64,000 nucleotides of DNA from Chamaecrista fasciculata. Lineage: Eukaryota > Streptophyta > Magnoliopsida > Fabales > Fabaceae. How positions within the stretch are numbered: the stretch's first letter is position 1; every line of letters starts with the position of its first letter. A program made the position numbers and the translations under genes. The stretch is from assembly GCA_003254925.1 (NCBI GenBank), contig QANZ01046779.1:17514-81513 (forward strand), in the 5' to 3' direction. The notes under the pieces were generated by a model. The model worked only from the letters and a program-made list of their open reading frames with translations. It was not told the DNA's origin and ran no database searches. Positions 36,501 through 48,566 of this stretch are shown piece after piece.

Positions 36501-38415
36501 ATGAGAACTGATTCTATGCTCTTGTATTATTTCCTTTCTGATATGTTCATATATATATATATATATATATAAGACATTCCATGAATTGTTATAAAAAATA
36601 CTGATCCATGGCATTATTGCAAACTCTTCAGGAAGTGGATCAGGAGCAAATAGTGGCAACCGAAAAGTCACCGTGAACATTCCTGTCACTCTTGTAGCTG
36701 GGAAAAACACAATCGATCTCCTCAGTTTAACTGTTGGACTTCAGGTTAAGCATTTCTGATTATTTGCTTTTATAACAGAAAAAAATAGTTCCTTGCAATA
36801 CTCATTAGCTAATGTGAATCTAACTTGTGATACACATCAGAACTATGGAGCTTTTTTTGACACATGGGGTGCTGGAATCACTGGTCCAGTCAGATTGAGC
36901 GGTTTGAAAAATGGGAGCACTATTGATCTCTCCTCCCAGCAATGGACATATCAGGTTTGTCTCTGATTAACTAAAAAATCTTATTCCTTTCTTTCTTCTT
37001 CTTCTTGTTTTTTTTTTTTTTTTGCTTGAATGGTTAGATTAATGCCTCCTATCATGACTTGTGGATGCAGGTTGGTCTTAAAGGTGAACAATCAGGTCTG
37101 CCTGATGGAAGTTCAGGAAAATGGAACCCAGGCTCTACCTTACCTAAGAATCAACCATTAACTTGGTACAAGGTAATAATATTACCTTAAAAACTTCATC
37201 TTTTGTTATCTTTTTAATCATTTTTCTCTGACTAATTAATGGTAATACATGTTGGATCAGACAACTTTTGCTGCTCCTTCTGGCAGTAATCCAGTAGCAA
37301 TTGACTTCACAGGCATGGGGAAAGGTGAGGCTTGGGTAAATGGACAAAGCATAGGTCGATTCTGGCCCGCAAGGTTCGCTCCAAACAGCGGTTGCACCGA
37401 TACATGCAATTACAGAGGACCTTATGGCTCAAGCAAATGTCTCAAGAATTGTGGGAAACCATCACAGTCATTGTAAGTGTCAGAGATTGTATTTCATGAG
37501 AAAACTTGTATGTATGTAAATCTTATTTCTAACCAGAAACACTGATTATGCATGCAGATACCATGTTCCACGCTCATGGTTGAAACCAAGTGGTAACATA
37601 TTTGTACTGTTTGAGGAAAATGGAGGTGATCCAACACAAATAGCTTTTGCATCAGCACAGACAGGAAGCCTATGTGCAGTTGTTTCAGAATCTCACCCAC
37701 CACCTATAGATTCTTGGAATGTAAACACAGAATCAGGAAGTAAAGTAGGACCTACACTTTCACTGGAGTGCCCTGATCCTAATCAGAAAATCTCTTCCAT
37801 TAAATTTGCAAGCTTTGGAACACCTTATGGAACTTGTGGGAATTTCAACCTTGGTCGCTGCATGAGCAACACAAGTCTCGCCATTGTACAAAAGGTCTGA
37901 AATCTTTGTATCACTTGTGTAGTTATAAATTGCTTATGATATCTTTTTAGGGAAAAATCTCGTTTTGATCCTCAATCTTTTTTTATTTTGTTTTGGTGCT
38001 CAAATTTTCTCGCTTGTTCCACCATCAATCGTGATTTCATCTAGTTTTTGCCGTTATCTCTAAGTTGAATGATTTGTCTCTCATACGTGTCCTAATAAAT
38101 GAGTTAGTAGTTGCCAACTCACTTATTAGGATATGTATGAGAGAGAAATCGTTCAGGTTAAAGATAAGGGTAGATAGAATCACATTTTGAACTAACGGTG
38201 TAACAAATTAAATGGAGAAGTTTGAGGACTAAAATGGAATCAAAATGAGGTTTTGACCGATCCTTTTATTTCAGTTTTAGACTGACTCCCCCAATGAATT
38301 TGAATAGGCCTGCGTTGGATCAAGAAGCTGTAGTATTGGAGTGTCTATTGATACATTTGGAGATCCATGCGTCCGAGTGACCAAAAGTTTAGCAGTTGAG
38401 GCTGCTTGTACATAG
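33585..38415 (+). CDS. BGAL8: Beta-galactosidase, GH35 with SUEL lectin domain, BGAL8-type (copy B)
   Basis: Nineteen exons: 33585-33749, 33859-33954, 34145-34257, 34349-34415, 34523-34615, 34711-34860, 34956-35044, 35132-35237, 35368-35455, 35594-35712, 35820-35981, 36064-36266, 36388-36482, 36632-36744, 36841-36954, 37071-37172, 37261-37472, 37558-37894, 38308-38415; 843 residues. Exon phases equal copy A; only exons 6, 14 and 18 differ in length, by whole codons. Signal peptide at 1-24, then [25 protein letters not shown] (likely acid/base Glu182) and FWTENWVGW (likely nucleophile Glu253) are canonical. The C-terminal SUEL lectin domain is complete ([19 protein letters not shown], then CMSNTS and [11 protein letters not shown]). 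Role as for copy A: secreted wall galactosidase. This copy keeps the family consensus better and is probably the conserved one. Intron 18 holds a fold-back MITE. Confidence 0.95.
37950..38263. repeat. Fold-back MITE in BGAL8-B intron 18
   Basis: Starts AGGGAAAAATCTCGTTTTGA; the right arm ends GGAATCAAAATGAGGTTTTG. A smaller palindrome around GAGTTAGTAGTTGCCAACTC lies in the middle. Copy A's intron 18 lacks it, so it inserted after the gene duplication. Confidence 0.55.
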
Positions 38416-39232
38416 ACATGCATGCATCTCCGGCCCCTTATTGGCTTCTTTTATGATTTATCTAGTTGAATATGCTTCCTTAGTTATGGCCAAAGTCAAA
38501 GTGAATTCCGGTGTTCAACGAAGAAAATTATTAGTCAAGGAAAAAGCAGTTTAGAGTGGGAAATCAAGGCAAAGAAAAAGAAAAGACAGTAGGCACTCTT
38601 CTTTTTTTTTTTTTGGGCCAAAAGTAGGCACTCTTCTTCATTGTGGGTTAATTGGTTGAATAAACTTGTATAATTGTATTGGAAAATTTTATGCTATTAT
38701 TCAATGAAAATAATATGTTATCAATGTTTTATTTTCTACTAGCTAATGCATAATTTTAACTGCTGTGTTAAACTTCCATCTTGGTTCCCCCTCATCTCAA
38801 ACATATTCAACATTATTACGTACCGCTAATAGAAAAATGTTAGGTAATTCTTTTAGTTTTGGTTAATTAAAACCCCATATGCCAAAAAACTTAGACCCCT
38901 TGTTATTGTATAGAAGAGGTGAAAACGTCAAAAATTGACTAAAACGAATTTCTTAGAATTGTTATTATTATTACACGGTGACACGTGAAGTACAAGATAT
39001 TACACCAATATTTTAAGAAGTGTACACCAAGACTAAAAATAAATATTTATTGGGAAAACCAATAGAAGTAAACAAATAATATCAAGTATAGTAGATCATC
39101 ATTACAGTAATTAAGATAACAATGATGATGATGGGCAACATTTTGAGCCCTTATTTATTATCTTCCATAGAAAAAAAGTAAGCCGAGAGTATAATTCATG
39201 GCAAAGAATAGATCTTTAATCTTTGAAACTCG
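38416..39232. other. Space between convergent BGAL8-B and the root-cap gene
   Basis: No gene seen. It should contain both 3' UTRs and poly(A) signals; AATAAA-like runs are frequent but not decisive. Confidence 0.45.
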
Positions 39233-41004
39233 TCAATATTGAGCAATCCCTTCATGAGCAACAATCCCAGATGGCCTCTGGAACCTACAAGCTTTGCATG
39301 ATGATGAAAACAGAGAAGGGGTTTTGTACTTATCTTCACCACCCATCATAGGCATAGCCACCCCTCTCTTCACAGGACTAACATACCCTGGCCTATATGT
39401 CTTCCCCAAAACTCCTTCAACATCATCAGTGAGGCTCTTAAACCTAAACTGTGTCTCCAAATGAGCAAATGCATCATCTTCTGGCAACTGATAATTGTGA
39501 ACTTTGTTCTCTTTTTCTCCAATGGGCCTCACCTTAATGTCCATCTCTAACAACCCTGAGACTTTGACTCTCACATTGTTGGCTGCGTCTGTTCTTTCCA
39601 CCACCACTTCTCTTTCCTCTTTGTTAATTCTCCATTCAGCTTCTCCATCATTGGGAATGGTGATTGTTTCATCATCCCATTTGACTATAAGAGAATCGAC
39701 ATCGTCGTCCCAGTGAGAAACTCTGTTGGCTGCAATGACTAGAGTGTGTGAGTCAAACATCACAGCGAGGGCTTGGACCCATGTGAAATCGCGAGTCCTT
39801 CCTTGGGGTCGAGTTCCAATGAAGTGGGCATTAATATGAAGGTTTTCGTCGGAGACTAAGGCAAAGTTTCCACCTTTAGCGCCATGGAAGTAGAACATAA
39901 CGCCGTCACCACCAATAAAGCGAGGGTCGTAGCAGAGTGAACCATACCCATCACAGTTGGCTTTTCTATCTGCATATATACAATTTCATACCAAAATGAG
40001 ATTGAGGTGATGATACGTGGAAGAGCAAAATGTACAAAGGCCTGACTTAGGATTGTCTCCTTAGAGAGTTAAAAGACCATTTGACTAACTAATACGGAAC
40101 TTCAACAGCTCGAGTTAGAAAACCATTTAACCAACTAATATGGGACTTCATCAGGTCCCAAGAGCATGGATCCACTATAATGAGTTGCAGTGTGACACAA
40201 GAAGATGGAAACACGGCAGGATGCGTTTCATTTTAATTTTGCATTGTGTCACACGGCAGGATTCACTGCAGCAAAACTCACTGCAGTGGATCCATGGCTC
40301 CACCTGACATAGAAGCATGAAGTCAACGGGAATAAGGTTCATCCATCCATACATGACAGACTTTGATATCATATAGAAATGACTAACTCACTCGAGAAGA
40401 GCTATTAAAGCAGATGATTGTCTAATTATATGTTCATCTGACATCAATAAAATCAAAATGAGGGTTATGAAATAAAAGACTTACACTTGCAGGTGGCTTC
40501 ACATTTGCTGGAGCAGTCCATGAAGCAACCCTTCTGCTTCTTGTTGAACTTGGGCTTCTTTTGTGCGCACTCGGGTGGACATACGAGGGTCTTGTAATAA
40601 CACGAACCTTTGGCTTGGCAGAAACCTCGTTCTTGTCCCGATGGCAGAGGAGACAATGTTTTGTAATTCGTTGCATCCTCTTCTTTGGGTTTTCCATTGT
40701 CTTTGGGTTTTCCATCGTCTTTGGGTTTTCCATTGTCTTTACCATCGCCTTTTTGGTCTCCTTTACCTTTTCCATTATCATTGCCTTTGCCATTTTGATC
40801 CCCATTATCTTTACCTTTTCCATTTTGATCCCCGTTATCTTTGCCATTTTGGTCCCCATTGCCTCCTTGACTATTGCCATCCTGATTCCCATTGTCTTTG
40901 CCTTTGCCATTATCGTTTCCTTTGCCTCCATCAGCAATGGCGACTTCCATTGACAGAAGCAAGACGAAGAAGGCCACCATAATGCACAGCTTTAGTTTCG
41001 CCAT
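39233..41004 (-). CDS. Secreted root-cap / LEA-related protein with Gly-Asn-Lys-Asp repeats
   Basis: Two exons, 41004-40485 and 39969-39233, make 418 residues; the junction splits a Tyr codon. Residues 1-24 are a signal peptide (LCIMVAFFVLLLSMEVAIA). Residues 25 to about 108 are a low-complexity tract of GKGNDNG, DQNGKGK and NGKPKDDGKPK units. A Cys-rich segment follows (FCQAKGSCYYKTLVCPPEC, CFMDCSSKCEATCK), then NCDGYGSLCYDPRFIGGDGV and the root-cap domain with FHGAKGGNFALVSDENLHIN and FIGTRPQGRTRDFTWVQAL. The family (Pfam Root_cap) is called LEA-related; Arabidopsis members such as At5g60530 are expressed at root tips, and their biochemical role is unknown. Secretion to wall or mucilage is inferred. 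It sits between BGAL8-B and PDX2, the latter matching Arabidopsis order. Reads as intact. Confidence 0.9.
40160..40303. repeat. Small inverted-repeat element in the root-cap gene intron
   Basis: GAGCATGGATCCACT near 40161 is matched by GTGGATCCATGGCTC near 40290 in reverse, and TGTGACACA by TGTGTCACA in the middle. It is about 145 bp with no coding content, a MITE-like hairpin inside the 515-bp intron. Confidence 0.5.
40680..40935 (-). repeat. Coding minisatellite of the root-cap gene
   Basis: Imperfect units of about 15-30 bp encode the GKGKDNG/GDQNGKG and NGKPKDD tract. Units such as TTTGGGTTTTCCATTGTC repeat nearly exactly, so slippage and copy-number change between alleles are likely. 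Confidence 0.8.
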
Positions 41005-41137
41005 TTTTGTGAGTGTGGATATCAGTGATCAATAATGTTATTTGAGCCTTCTTTGTTTCTCTTCCTCTGTTCGTGATGATTTCAGTATCTACTTCGTTAA
41101 CAGAGGAGAGATGCCAAAAGCATGCTGGATAACAGAG

Positions 41138-41145
41138 TATTTATA
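41138..41145 (-). promoter_or_regulatory. TATA box of the root-cap gene
   Basis: The minus strand reads CTCTATAAATACTC, a textbook plant TATA box, about 135 bp before the start codon at 41004. Confidence 0.7.
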
Positions 41146-42411
41146 GAGCCTTTCTGGTGTTTCAGAATCATGAGACCCAAAATTTCGCCTTAATCTTTGC
41201 ATCATCTTTCCTTCTTCCGCTGAAAAACACTTCCAATTTCGATTCCAAGTTATTTAGTTGCTCCGTTTTATGAACTAAGCTGGACGACTTCAATTAATGT
41301 TTGCTGAAAGTCTACACATTTTCCTCTGCTTTAGGCCTATTTCATCATCGATTCACGCGTTCATGCATGTAACATGCTAGAGATTATCATATACATTCGA
41401 CAGTTAACTCAAACTATCTTGGAGGAGGATGGCGCCCTGCCACGGGTACATAACTAATGACATCTAACTTAAAATTAATAGAAAAAAATTGAAATCCTAA
41501 CACAGATTAAAAAATATGATAAAGTCTATTGTTAATTTATTGAAAGAAGTTAATTATAAAATAAAATCGACTAAAATATGAAACTTTAGAGATAAAATTG
41601 ACAGCAAACAAATATTAGAGATAAAATTTAAAACTGATGTAAATTTTAATTACAAAAAAGGTGCTTTTGTCATATAAGTTTGATTTTGGTTGCCCTTCAA
41701 TTTCTTCATCAAAATAAAATTTTAGTGTGCTTATACTCACTTCAAACTGAAAGTACAATTGTGTCTATCTTTTCGTTCGATTAAAAATTATTTTTTAACT
41801 AAATTGCAAAATATATAAGGGAAATATCTCGTAATCATAACAAAAAAATAATAATAAAGAACTTTTATTTGAAAGTTGTGTTACAAATCATGATAAAATT
41901 GTTTATACATCTTCACATTTTAATAATTTAACTCTTTTAGTTGACATACATGAGGCTTGCATTTGAAGATTAATTATTGCCTCCTCAAATTGGGAATCCC
42001 TTGAAAGGCGACGGAAGGCACAGACCACTTTATTTAATTTTAAGAATACTTTGTGATGGGATAACATTGAATCATTGATGCCATTGAACTCTGGTTTATC
42101 TCTTGAGCTTTGGAAGGTTAGCATTAGAAGCAAGTAATAACATGAAGAAGTTTATATGATAATCTCTAACCCCAAGTTTTGGTTCATTCATTATTGTTCT
42201 TTACTTATTTTATGGCTGTCACAGGTGTTTGACTTTAAATGCAAGTCAATCGTGTCTTTGATACAGCAGAAGGTGCCAAACCTTGCGATGTTGGTCTCAA
42301 TTCAAATGTCTTTCGTGTTTAGCTCAAAATAGCCTCATTAAGTACCATGTGACTCTCCACATATTATATTTCTCTAATAGCTATCTGTCGCTATATATCA
42401 TAATGACATTT
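41146..42411. other. Intergenic DNA with half of a MITE
   Basis: No gene seen. About 41455-41680 resembles one arm of the family at 43660-44005 and 58336-58692 (ACAGATTAAAAAATAYGATA, AAATATGAAA motifs). Confidence 0.4.
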
Positions 42412-42850
42412 TGATGAACCTGGTTCTGGCCGGGGTCATTACCTGGTTCAGATGAGGCAACTCTGGGTTGAAGGTTACCTGGAAGACAATGAACACACAG
42501 GGTGGCCCTCCGATGCTTCCTTTTTCCAGTGTGAAGGGTTAACCTTTTATACTGGCTAATGCCTGGATGCTTGATCGTGATCCTGGCTGATCTGATTGTG
42601 ATCCTTGGCTCCCACGTAATTTCCTTTTCTGTGAAAGGTGCCTTGATGACCAAGGCGTTATCAGGGAGAGGATCTCTGAGTGATTTGTCTTGTTTGACAG
42701 CGAATCTTGATAGATCCTTGATTGGTTCTTGATTGACTCAGGGAATGTTTCCTTATTCTTCGCTCTGTGGGCGCCCTCAGCCTTCGTGCTTATGGGCGCC
42801 CTTGTCCTGGCACAATGTAGGGCGTTCACGACCCTTCAACTTGTCCAGTA
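42412..42850. repeat. Dispersed LTR-like repeat, copy 1
   Basis: Begins TGATGAACCTGGTTCTGGCC and shares ordered blocks with 48851-49330: GAGGCAACTCTGGG, CAGTGTGAAGGG, CTTTTATACT, TGATCCTTGGCTCCCACGTA and GATGTTTCCTT-like. TG at the start, a TATA-like TTTTATACT and no coding frame fit a solo LTR. No target duplication or internal region seen; the class is inferred. Old, judging by the many differences between copies. Confidence 0.45.
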
Positions 42851-43659
42851 GATATTTGGCGCATTGGGTCAAGGGCATATGTTGCCATTTGGACCTCCTA
42901 ATTATTGGGCCTATTATTACATTTCATACTTTGATTACTTTGGTATAACGTCAATTTCTTATATTCTAACAACTTTTCCTTATCTAAGGCTCACTTATTT
43001 TCTCATGCGTCATTCTGGACACGCTCTCTCCAATCCTTCCATCACCACAAACTCAACCAATTTTCACCACAACTTAATGGGGGTAGTTTTGGGAAATTTT
43101 GGGGTTTGAAAGTATTTTAAGACTTGAAATCTTGTTACGTTGAATATTTGGTGGGCGAATTTTGCTACCCTTGTGGCCTATCTAATTCAGATAAAATTAA
43201 TTTTGGTTTAGACTGTTAAAAAGAATAGAGGAAACCAAGTTCAAATAAAAAAAATATATACATTCTATACATATATACAAGGCCATATACTTCAAGTCTC
43301 AAGATAAGTGAGTGTATCTTGAAGTTTATCGGGACCTAATGACTGAGTGATAAGGAACACTTTCAACAAAATGCCATGCATTGTAAAAATTTAACGCCAA
43401 GACCTGAAACTCTGTTAGGCAGTTTCTCTCCTTAGGTGGAACCATTATCTTGTTGCAGTTTCAATGACAATTCATATAAATTAGAATTTGGGTTTGTAAA
43501 TATTTATCTTCTAATTTATATATATATATATATATATATTTGACAAAGAGATAGGACTCAGGAGAGATAAGGAAGAGAAAGATCTGGCCAAAAAAGGAAG
43601 AGAAAGAAGACGGAAATCTTCGAAGCTCAAGTATTGTCTATCATATCGTTATAAATTTA

Positions 43660-44005
43660 GGCAAAAGCACTCTCTTATGCTCTCCATGCGTAACATCAAC
43701 TTTTAATTTTGTCTCAAATATTTTTTGATTGTGAATTTTATCTTTAATATTTCACATTTTAATCAATTTCATCCTTTAATAAATTTCTTTCAATAAATTG
43801 ATTTCATCTTGTTTTTCAATGATTTAGATTTGAATTTCTTTTTCTATCAATTTTACATTACATGTCATTAGTCACATTCACATAGAATTATCATTAATAT
43901 TTTTTTTAAAGTAAGAGCAAATGATAAAATTGATCAAAATATGAAATAATATGGACGAAATTGAAAGTTTATGTACAATTGTGGGACCAAAAGGATGCTT
44001 TTGCC
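43660..44005. repeat. Fold-back MITE with GGCAAAAGC ends
   Basis: Starts GGCAAAAGCA and ends TGCTTTTGCC, with paired ATTTCACATTTTAATCAATT and TGATCAAAATATGAAAT motifs on the arms. A relative is at 58336-58692. No clear target duplication. Confidence 0.6.
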
Positions 44006-44372
44006 TCAATTATATCTAATTAAATACTTAAATTGGAAAATTCAACACCTCTGTCTGGAGAAGAGAAACAGATAGAAACGTAATAATCTCTGGTGCCCCT
44101 ATATATTGCTAGTTGAATCTACCACAAGATAAAACATAATTAAGAAGCTAAAGACCATAAACACTTTGTGTTCCTTTTTAAGTTCAACTGTTCAAGGTAC
44201 AAGCAATATGAAGCAAACTGCAGCACAGATTTAAGAAATTTTGTAGTTATGAACACCTAAAATCTAACAATTACCATATACTTTTCAAAAGGGGGCACAA
44301 TACAATTTACAGAGTACAGAAGAACCAAATTATCCAGAAAAACAAGAAGGAAGTCTTAGCCATTCTCTGGCC

Positions 44373-46879
44373 CTATTGAAAGATAGGAAGGTCATTACGT
44401 AGTTGTTGGTTGTAACTAAGATCAACTTGGATTGGAATAAGGCTACTTGAGGCTTCTTCAACTGTATCTTCTTCCATCTTTAAGAAATAACTATGCCTGC
44501 AAAATTAAACTATTAGAACTATGTTATATAATTTTTTTTTTTTGAAACAAAAAACAAGAAGAACTGATGTTTACCATCTAGTATCTGCCGTCAATTCAGG
44601 ATGGAAGGCAGTAGCTAGTATTCTCCCTTGTCTCACAGCAACTATAACTTTTCTTTCCGCCTCAACATTCTCCTAAACGATAATAAAGGAAAAACCCAGA
44701 CATTGATGTCACTGTTTCTCATAGCAAGTAGTGTTTCTGTCATGATCACTTAATGTTGAATCAGTTGTTGGATTATATTCAGAGACATTCCTGAAGAAAC
44801 TGATTTATTAACTATTTGACATAAGAAATGTGAAAAGATTAAAATTTGTCTTGTATGTAACCTAAATAACATAGTAATAGTGATTTAATATTTGTGTCAA
44901 GATGCCTCAATTTGATTTAATAATATTCCGAATAGTCCCATTCCACGTTGTGCAACTGAGACAAAGGAAACTAAGAAGCAACTCAGCACAGGGCTTGTAA
45001 ATGGGTCATAAAGTCACAGCCAAAACTAATAGTTCCGGAATCAACCCTTAGGATACCAGCCAAATTCCTTAACAAATTGAGTTTACTTTTTCCAATCCTG
45101 TCAAGTTCAGTATATTCTCAAAATCTTATTCACCATATTTAACATTTTAACATTTCACAAATAACTTCAGATATTTAATCAGAGGAATCCAGTCAGTAAA
45201 CTAATTATAAATATTGCAAACCTTAATGTTTTACATACATAACATGGAATGTTGAAAGCTTTATCTGGATATAGAAGGGAATATGAACCTCTAATAATCT
45301 GTTAGATAGGGCAGGATAATCAGCGAGCACTTGAACGTCTGAGCCTACTTCAAGGATTGCCGGAGCACGGATAAAAACTCCACGAAATGTTTCAGGACCA
45401 CCTTCACTGGATACAAGCTCCGGTACTGGAAGCTCTGCTTCAAAGCTTTGAATCTGACAAAAAAAGTTTTGGTTATATACTTCAGCAAGATGAAAACTAT
45501 AAAATCACATTGAATTTTTTGTTCCATGGTCCATGCTTAGTAGTTAGTACTCTCTTTCCAGACAAACTTGCTTTCCTTAGTATGTATTGATATTCATAGA
45601 AAAATGAGCTTATCAGCTATAATGGCGTCAGTACTGAAAGTTTTGGACCAATAAACAGATTCTGCTAAGTTCCCCAAGTTTATAAAATTGATGGTTAAAG
45701 ATTATTGGAAACCTCAGGCAAGAGCGAGGCGGCTGGGCATATACACCTTCACTTTCACCAAAGTATGCACAAAGCAATAAGCATAGATTTTCATGTCCAA
45801 TATTTCAAGATATCGGATTAAAATTGGCTTCATTTTATGTTTGTTTGATTGTCAGAAGTTTCAACATACAGCTTGAAGACATCACCTGGCTCCCAAAGTA
45901 ATTCCTATGGACAGTACAATCAAGTCCACCAATCAGTTCTTGTCCACCAGTCTTCTGTCCTGAAATGAATTCATTCATTCTTTTTTAAAAGCTCTGATTG
46001 AGATTTAATTTGTAAAACAATAGATTGAAAGGGAATTTTCTTCTTATCATTCACGAGAAAATAGTATGAATATATACATGAGAAGGAAATCCAATACTAG
46101 AAACCTTAAATCTAAAACCCTGTGACTGTAACAGTGACCTTGTCTATCTAATCCCTAAGATAATGCCATAGTGAACTATTAATTATATACGATAGATACA
46201 GCTAGTAACATAATTCAAGACTAAAATGATCAATTCCAATTGAAACTCAAAATAAGGGGCGAAAGGAAAAGAGAGAAAGAACCTACCTACAGCTTTATTT
46301 GCCAAGAATATAAGCCCAGCACAAGTTCCCCAAACAGGCCTTCCCATTTGAACAAACTCTCGCAGAGCAGGAAACTGATCAATACGAATATACAGGATAT
46401 ATCATATTATGTACTTATCAATCAATTGATGGATGATGCATAAATAAGCTCCAGGTAATTACTCTAACTATTAATTCCTTACTACCCCATTCAGATTATG
46501 ATGATACAGGGGGGAAATTATAAATCAAACACACCACAGGAATCAAATACTTGAAGTTTGTCGAAATAAAAAAAATAGAGAGGAAAAGGACCAAATTGTG
46601 GTATTCAGCGAGCTTAGCCATGGTGGTGCTTTCTCCTCCAGGGATTATAAGGGAGGTGACATTGTGAAGCTGTTCTGGCTTCCTAATCTCTACGCCTTTC
46701 ACCCCTAACCTCCTAAGGGCTGCCATAGACCAAAAACGAAACGAGATAATCATGAATGACGAAAATCAAACAAAAAACAAAAAAAAAAGTAATAACAAGA
46801 AATGGATTGAAATGAAAAACTTGCCGGCGATATGTTCGTTGAAAGAGCCCTGCAACGCGAGGACGCCAACGATAGTCAT
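44373..46879 (-). CDS. PDX2: PDX2, glutaminase subunit of pyridoxal 5'-phosphate synthase
   Basis: Seven exons: 46879-46825, 46719-46592, 46374-46287, 45959-45886, 45453-45289, 44672-44575, 44496-44373; 243 residues, against about 255 in Arabidopsis. It frees ammonia from glutamine and passes it to PDX1, which builds vitamin B6 from pentose and triose phosphates in the cytosol. The class I amidotransferase triad is present: [12 protein letters not shown] (Cys79) and FHPEL (His194, Glu196). PdxT motifs [44 protein letters not shown] and the closing DLPIFQ are intact. The first intron uses a GC donor (GCAAGT) instead of GT; only this border joins EHIA to [12 protein letters not shown] in frame. 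Divergently placed 5 kb from GRIK, its adjacent gene in Arabidopsis as well. Confidence 0.95.
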
Positions 46880-47330
46880 GTTGATTCGTTCGTTCGCTCG
46901 GTTTCACTTCACTTCACTCCCAATGCGCAGCCACGAACACACACACATACATACATATAAGAGAAGGAAACGCGATACGTTGAGGGACAGAGTCCTCTCG
47001 TTTCAAGTGGCTACCACCTTTGGCTTTGGGCTTCGACAAAAACGTGTTATTTACTTATTTTTATTTATTTAGATTTTGGGGCTATGTATTGTATTGTTAC
47101 GTCTTTTGACCCATGTCTAATACCAATGGAATCCAATTAAACTATGGGCCTGAATCGATTGCTTCAAATCATTTTTATATTTTGTCCAAACAAATTAATT
47201 CTTTTATACAGATTTTTAAATAAGATTTTGCACTGGGTGAAATTAATTAATAATTCATGTTTCATATAAGAACAAAACAAATGAAAGTAATTACGGTAAT
47301 TAAATACTTTAAATAAATATACAATTCTTT

Positions 47331-47836
47331 AGAGTCGAGTTTTCTCTTAAACTCCTCCTTATGAAGGACCACCTCTCTCTTTCATAAGAGATTTCATCCT
47401 ATTTCATATTAGGGTTATCGGCGGCGTCTCCCAGTTTTGGCCTTCTGTGGTGGTGCTTTTTTTTGTGTGTGTCTTCTGCGAATGTGGATTTCATATTTAG
47501 GTGGTTTTCGGCGGTTGTCCTTCCTAGATCTGTGTGCTATTTGCTCATGTCTGTGTGTTTTCTGCGACGGATTTTTTGACGGCAGCATTCTAGATCTTAG
47601 ATCCCACAGCGTCGATCTTGATCCATTAACTTGACAACTGATTGTCTTGCCAATTTGTCTGACACGAAGATGGGTCCTCTTGGATGGGTTGCAAACCCCC
47701 TACCGTCGTCAGTTGATGTTTTGTCTAGTGTTGTTGTTGATGCTAGGGAGGGATTGAATTATTTTACTGTGTTTTTATTTGTACTGTGCTTGGTTTTGCC
47801 TTGCTTTTGAATGAATTATATTTCGGACGAAAAAAA
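47331..47836 (+). mobile_element. Short non-LTR retroelement (SINE or shortened LINE) with 12-bp target duplication
   Basis: The same 12 bp, ATACAATTCTTT, flank both sides (47319-47330 and 47837-47848), and the insert ends in a short A-run after GAATTATATTTCGGACG. Terminal A-run plus a long duplication is the mark of LINE-driven insertion. At 506 bp without a reading frame for reverse transcriptase it is a SINE or a LINE with its middle missing. I saw no tRNA-like A and B boxes, so a LINE derivative is favoured. The good match of the duplication suggests a fairly recent insertion. Confidence 0.75.
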
Positions 47837-47987
47837 ATACAATTCTTTTCTAGAAAAATAAACCTCTTTATATAACTCACCACTACAGTGAAAGTGAAGG
47901 TGTTTAGAATTTAGATAGTACAACTCTTTGTTTGTATATGGAAGTTTTCAAAAGACAAAGACAGAGTAAGTTATTATAAATAACTGT

Positions 47988-48330
47988 TAAGAAGCATGGA
48001 CACTTCATTTTGAGGGCGTGTCGCCGTGTCGGACACGTGTCAGTGTCCGACACCCGTACGACACCGACACGACACATATTCATAAATTTTAAAATATAAA
48101 TCAATTTTTTGTGACTTTAACATGACATATAAGAGAAAATAATAATACATATGACATATATTATGAATAAAACTTGTAATTTTTAAATTTTTCATTAAAA
48201 ATTATGAATATTTAATTATTTATATATATAAATATATGGCGTGTCGTGCCGCGTAATTTTGAGAGTTTAGCGTGTCGCTGTGTCCGTGTCCGTATCGTGT
48301 CCCGTTCCGTGTCAGTGTTCATGATTCCTA
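47988..48330. repeat. MITE with GTGTC-rich inverted arms
   Basis: The ends TAAGAAGCATGGACAC and GTGTTCATGATTCCTA are inverted, and both arms are full of CGTGTCG/CGACACG motifs (for example GTGTCGGACACGTGTC). The core is AT-rich. It resembles hAT-like MITEs, but I could not fix a target duplication. Confidence 0.55.
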
Positions 48331-48566
48331 GTAAATAAGACAGTCTTAAGAGTAGTCATCAACTCATCGTATCATATATAATGTGACTCTTGGATTATAT
48401 TAATCATATCATATCTTATATTGTATGGCTCCACCCCTTTCTCGTCGTCCATGTTTAAAACTATAGTCTATGAATTAAAAATAAGAGAAAATTTACTATT
48501 TGATCTCTCTTTCTTTACTGAGTTAACAATTTAGTCCCTTATTTATTTTACATACATATTTGTGTG

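Noticed and set aside
40561-40982. Plus-strand frames rich in Phe, Ile and Leu opposite the root-cap gene
   Set aside because: These are the antisense reading of the Gly/Asn/Lys/Asp minisatellite, not membrane proteins.
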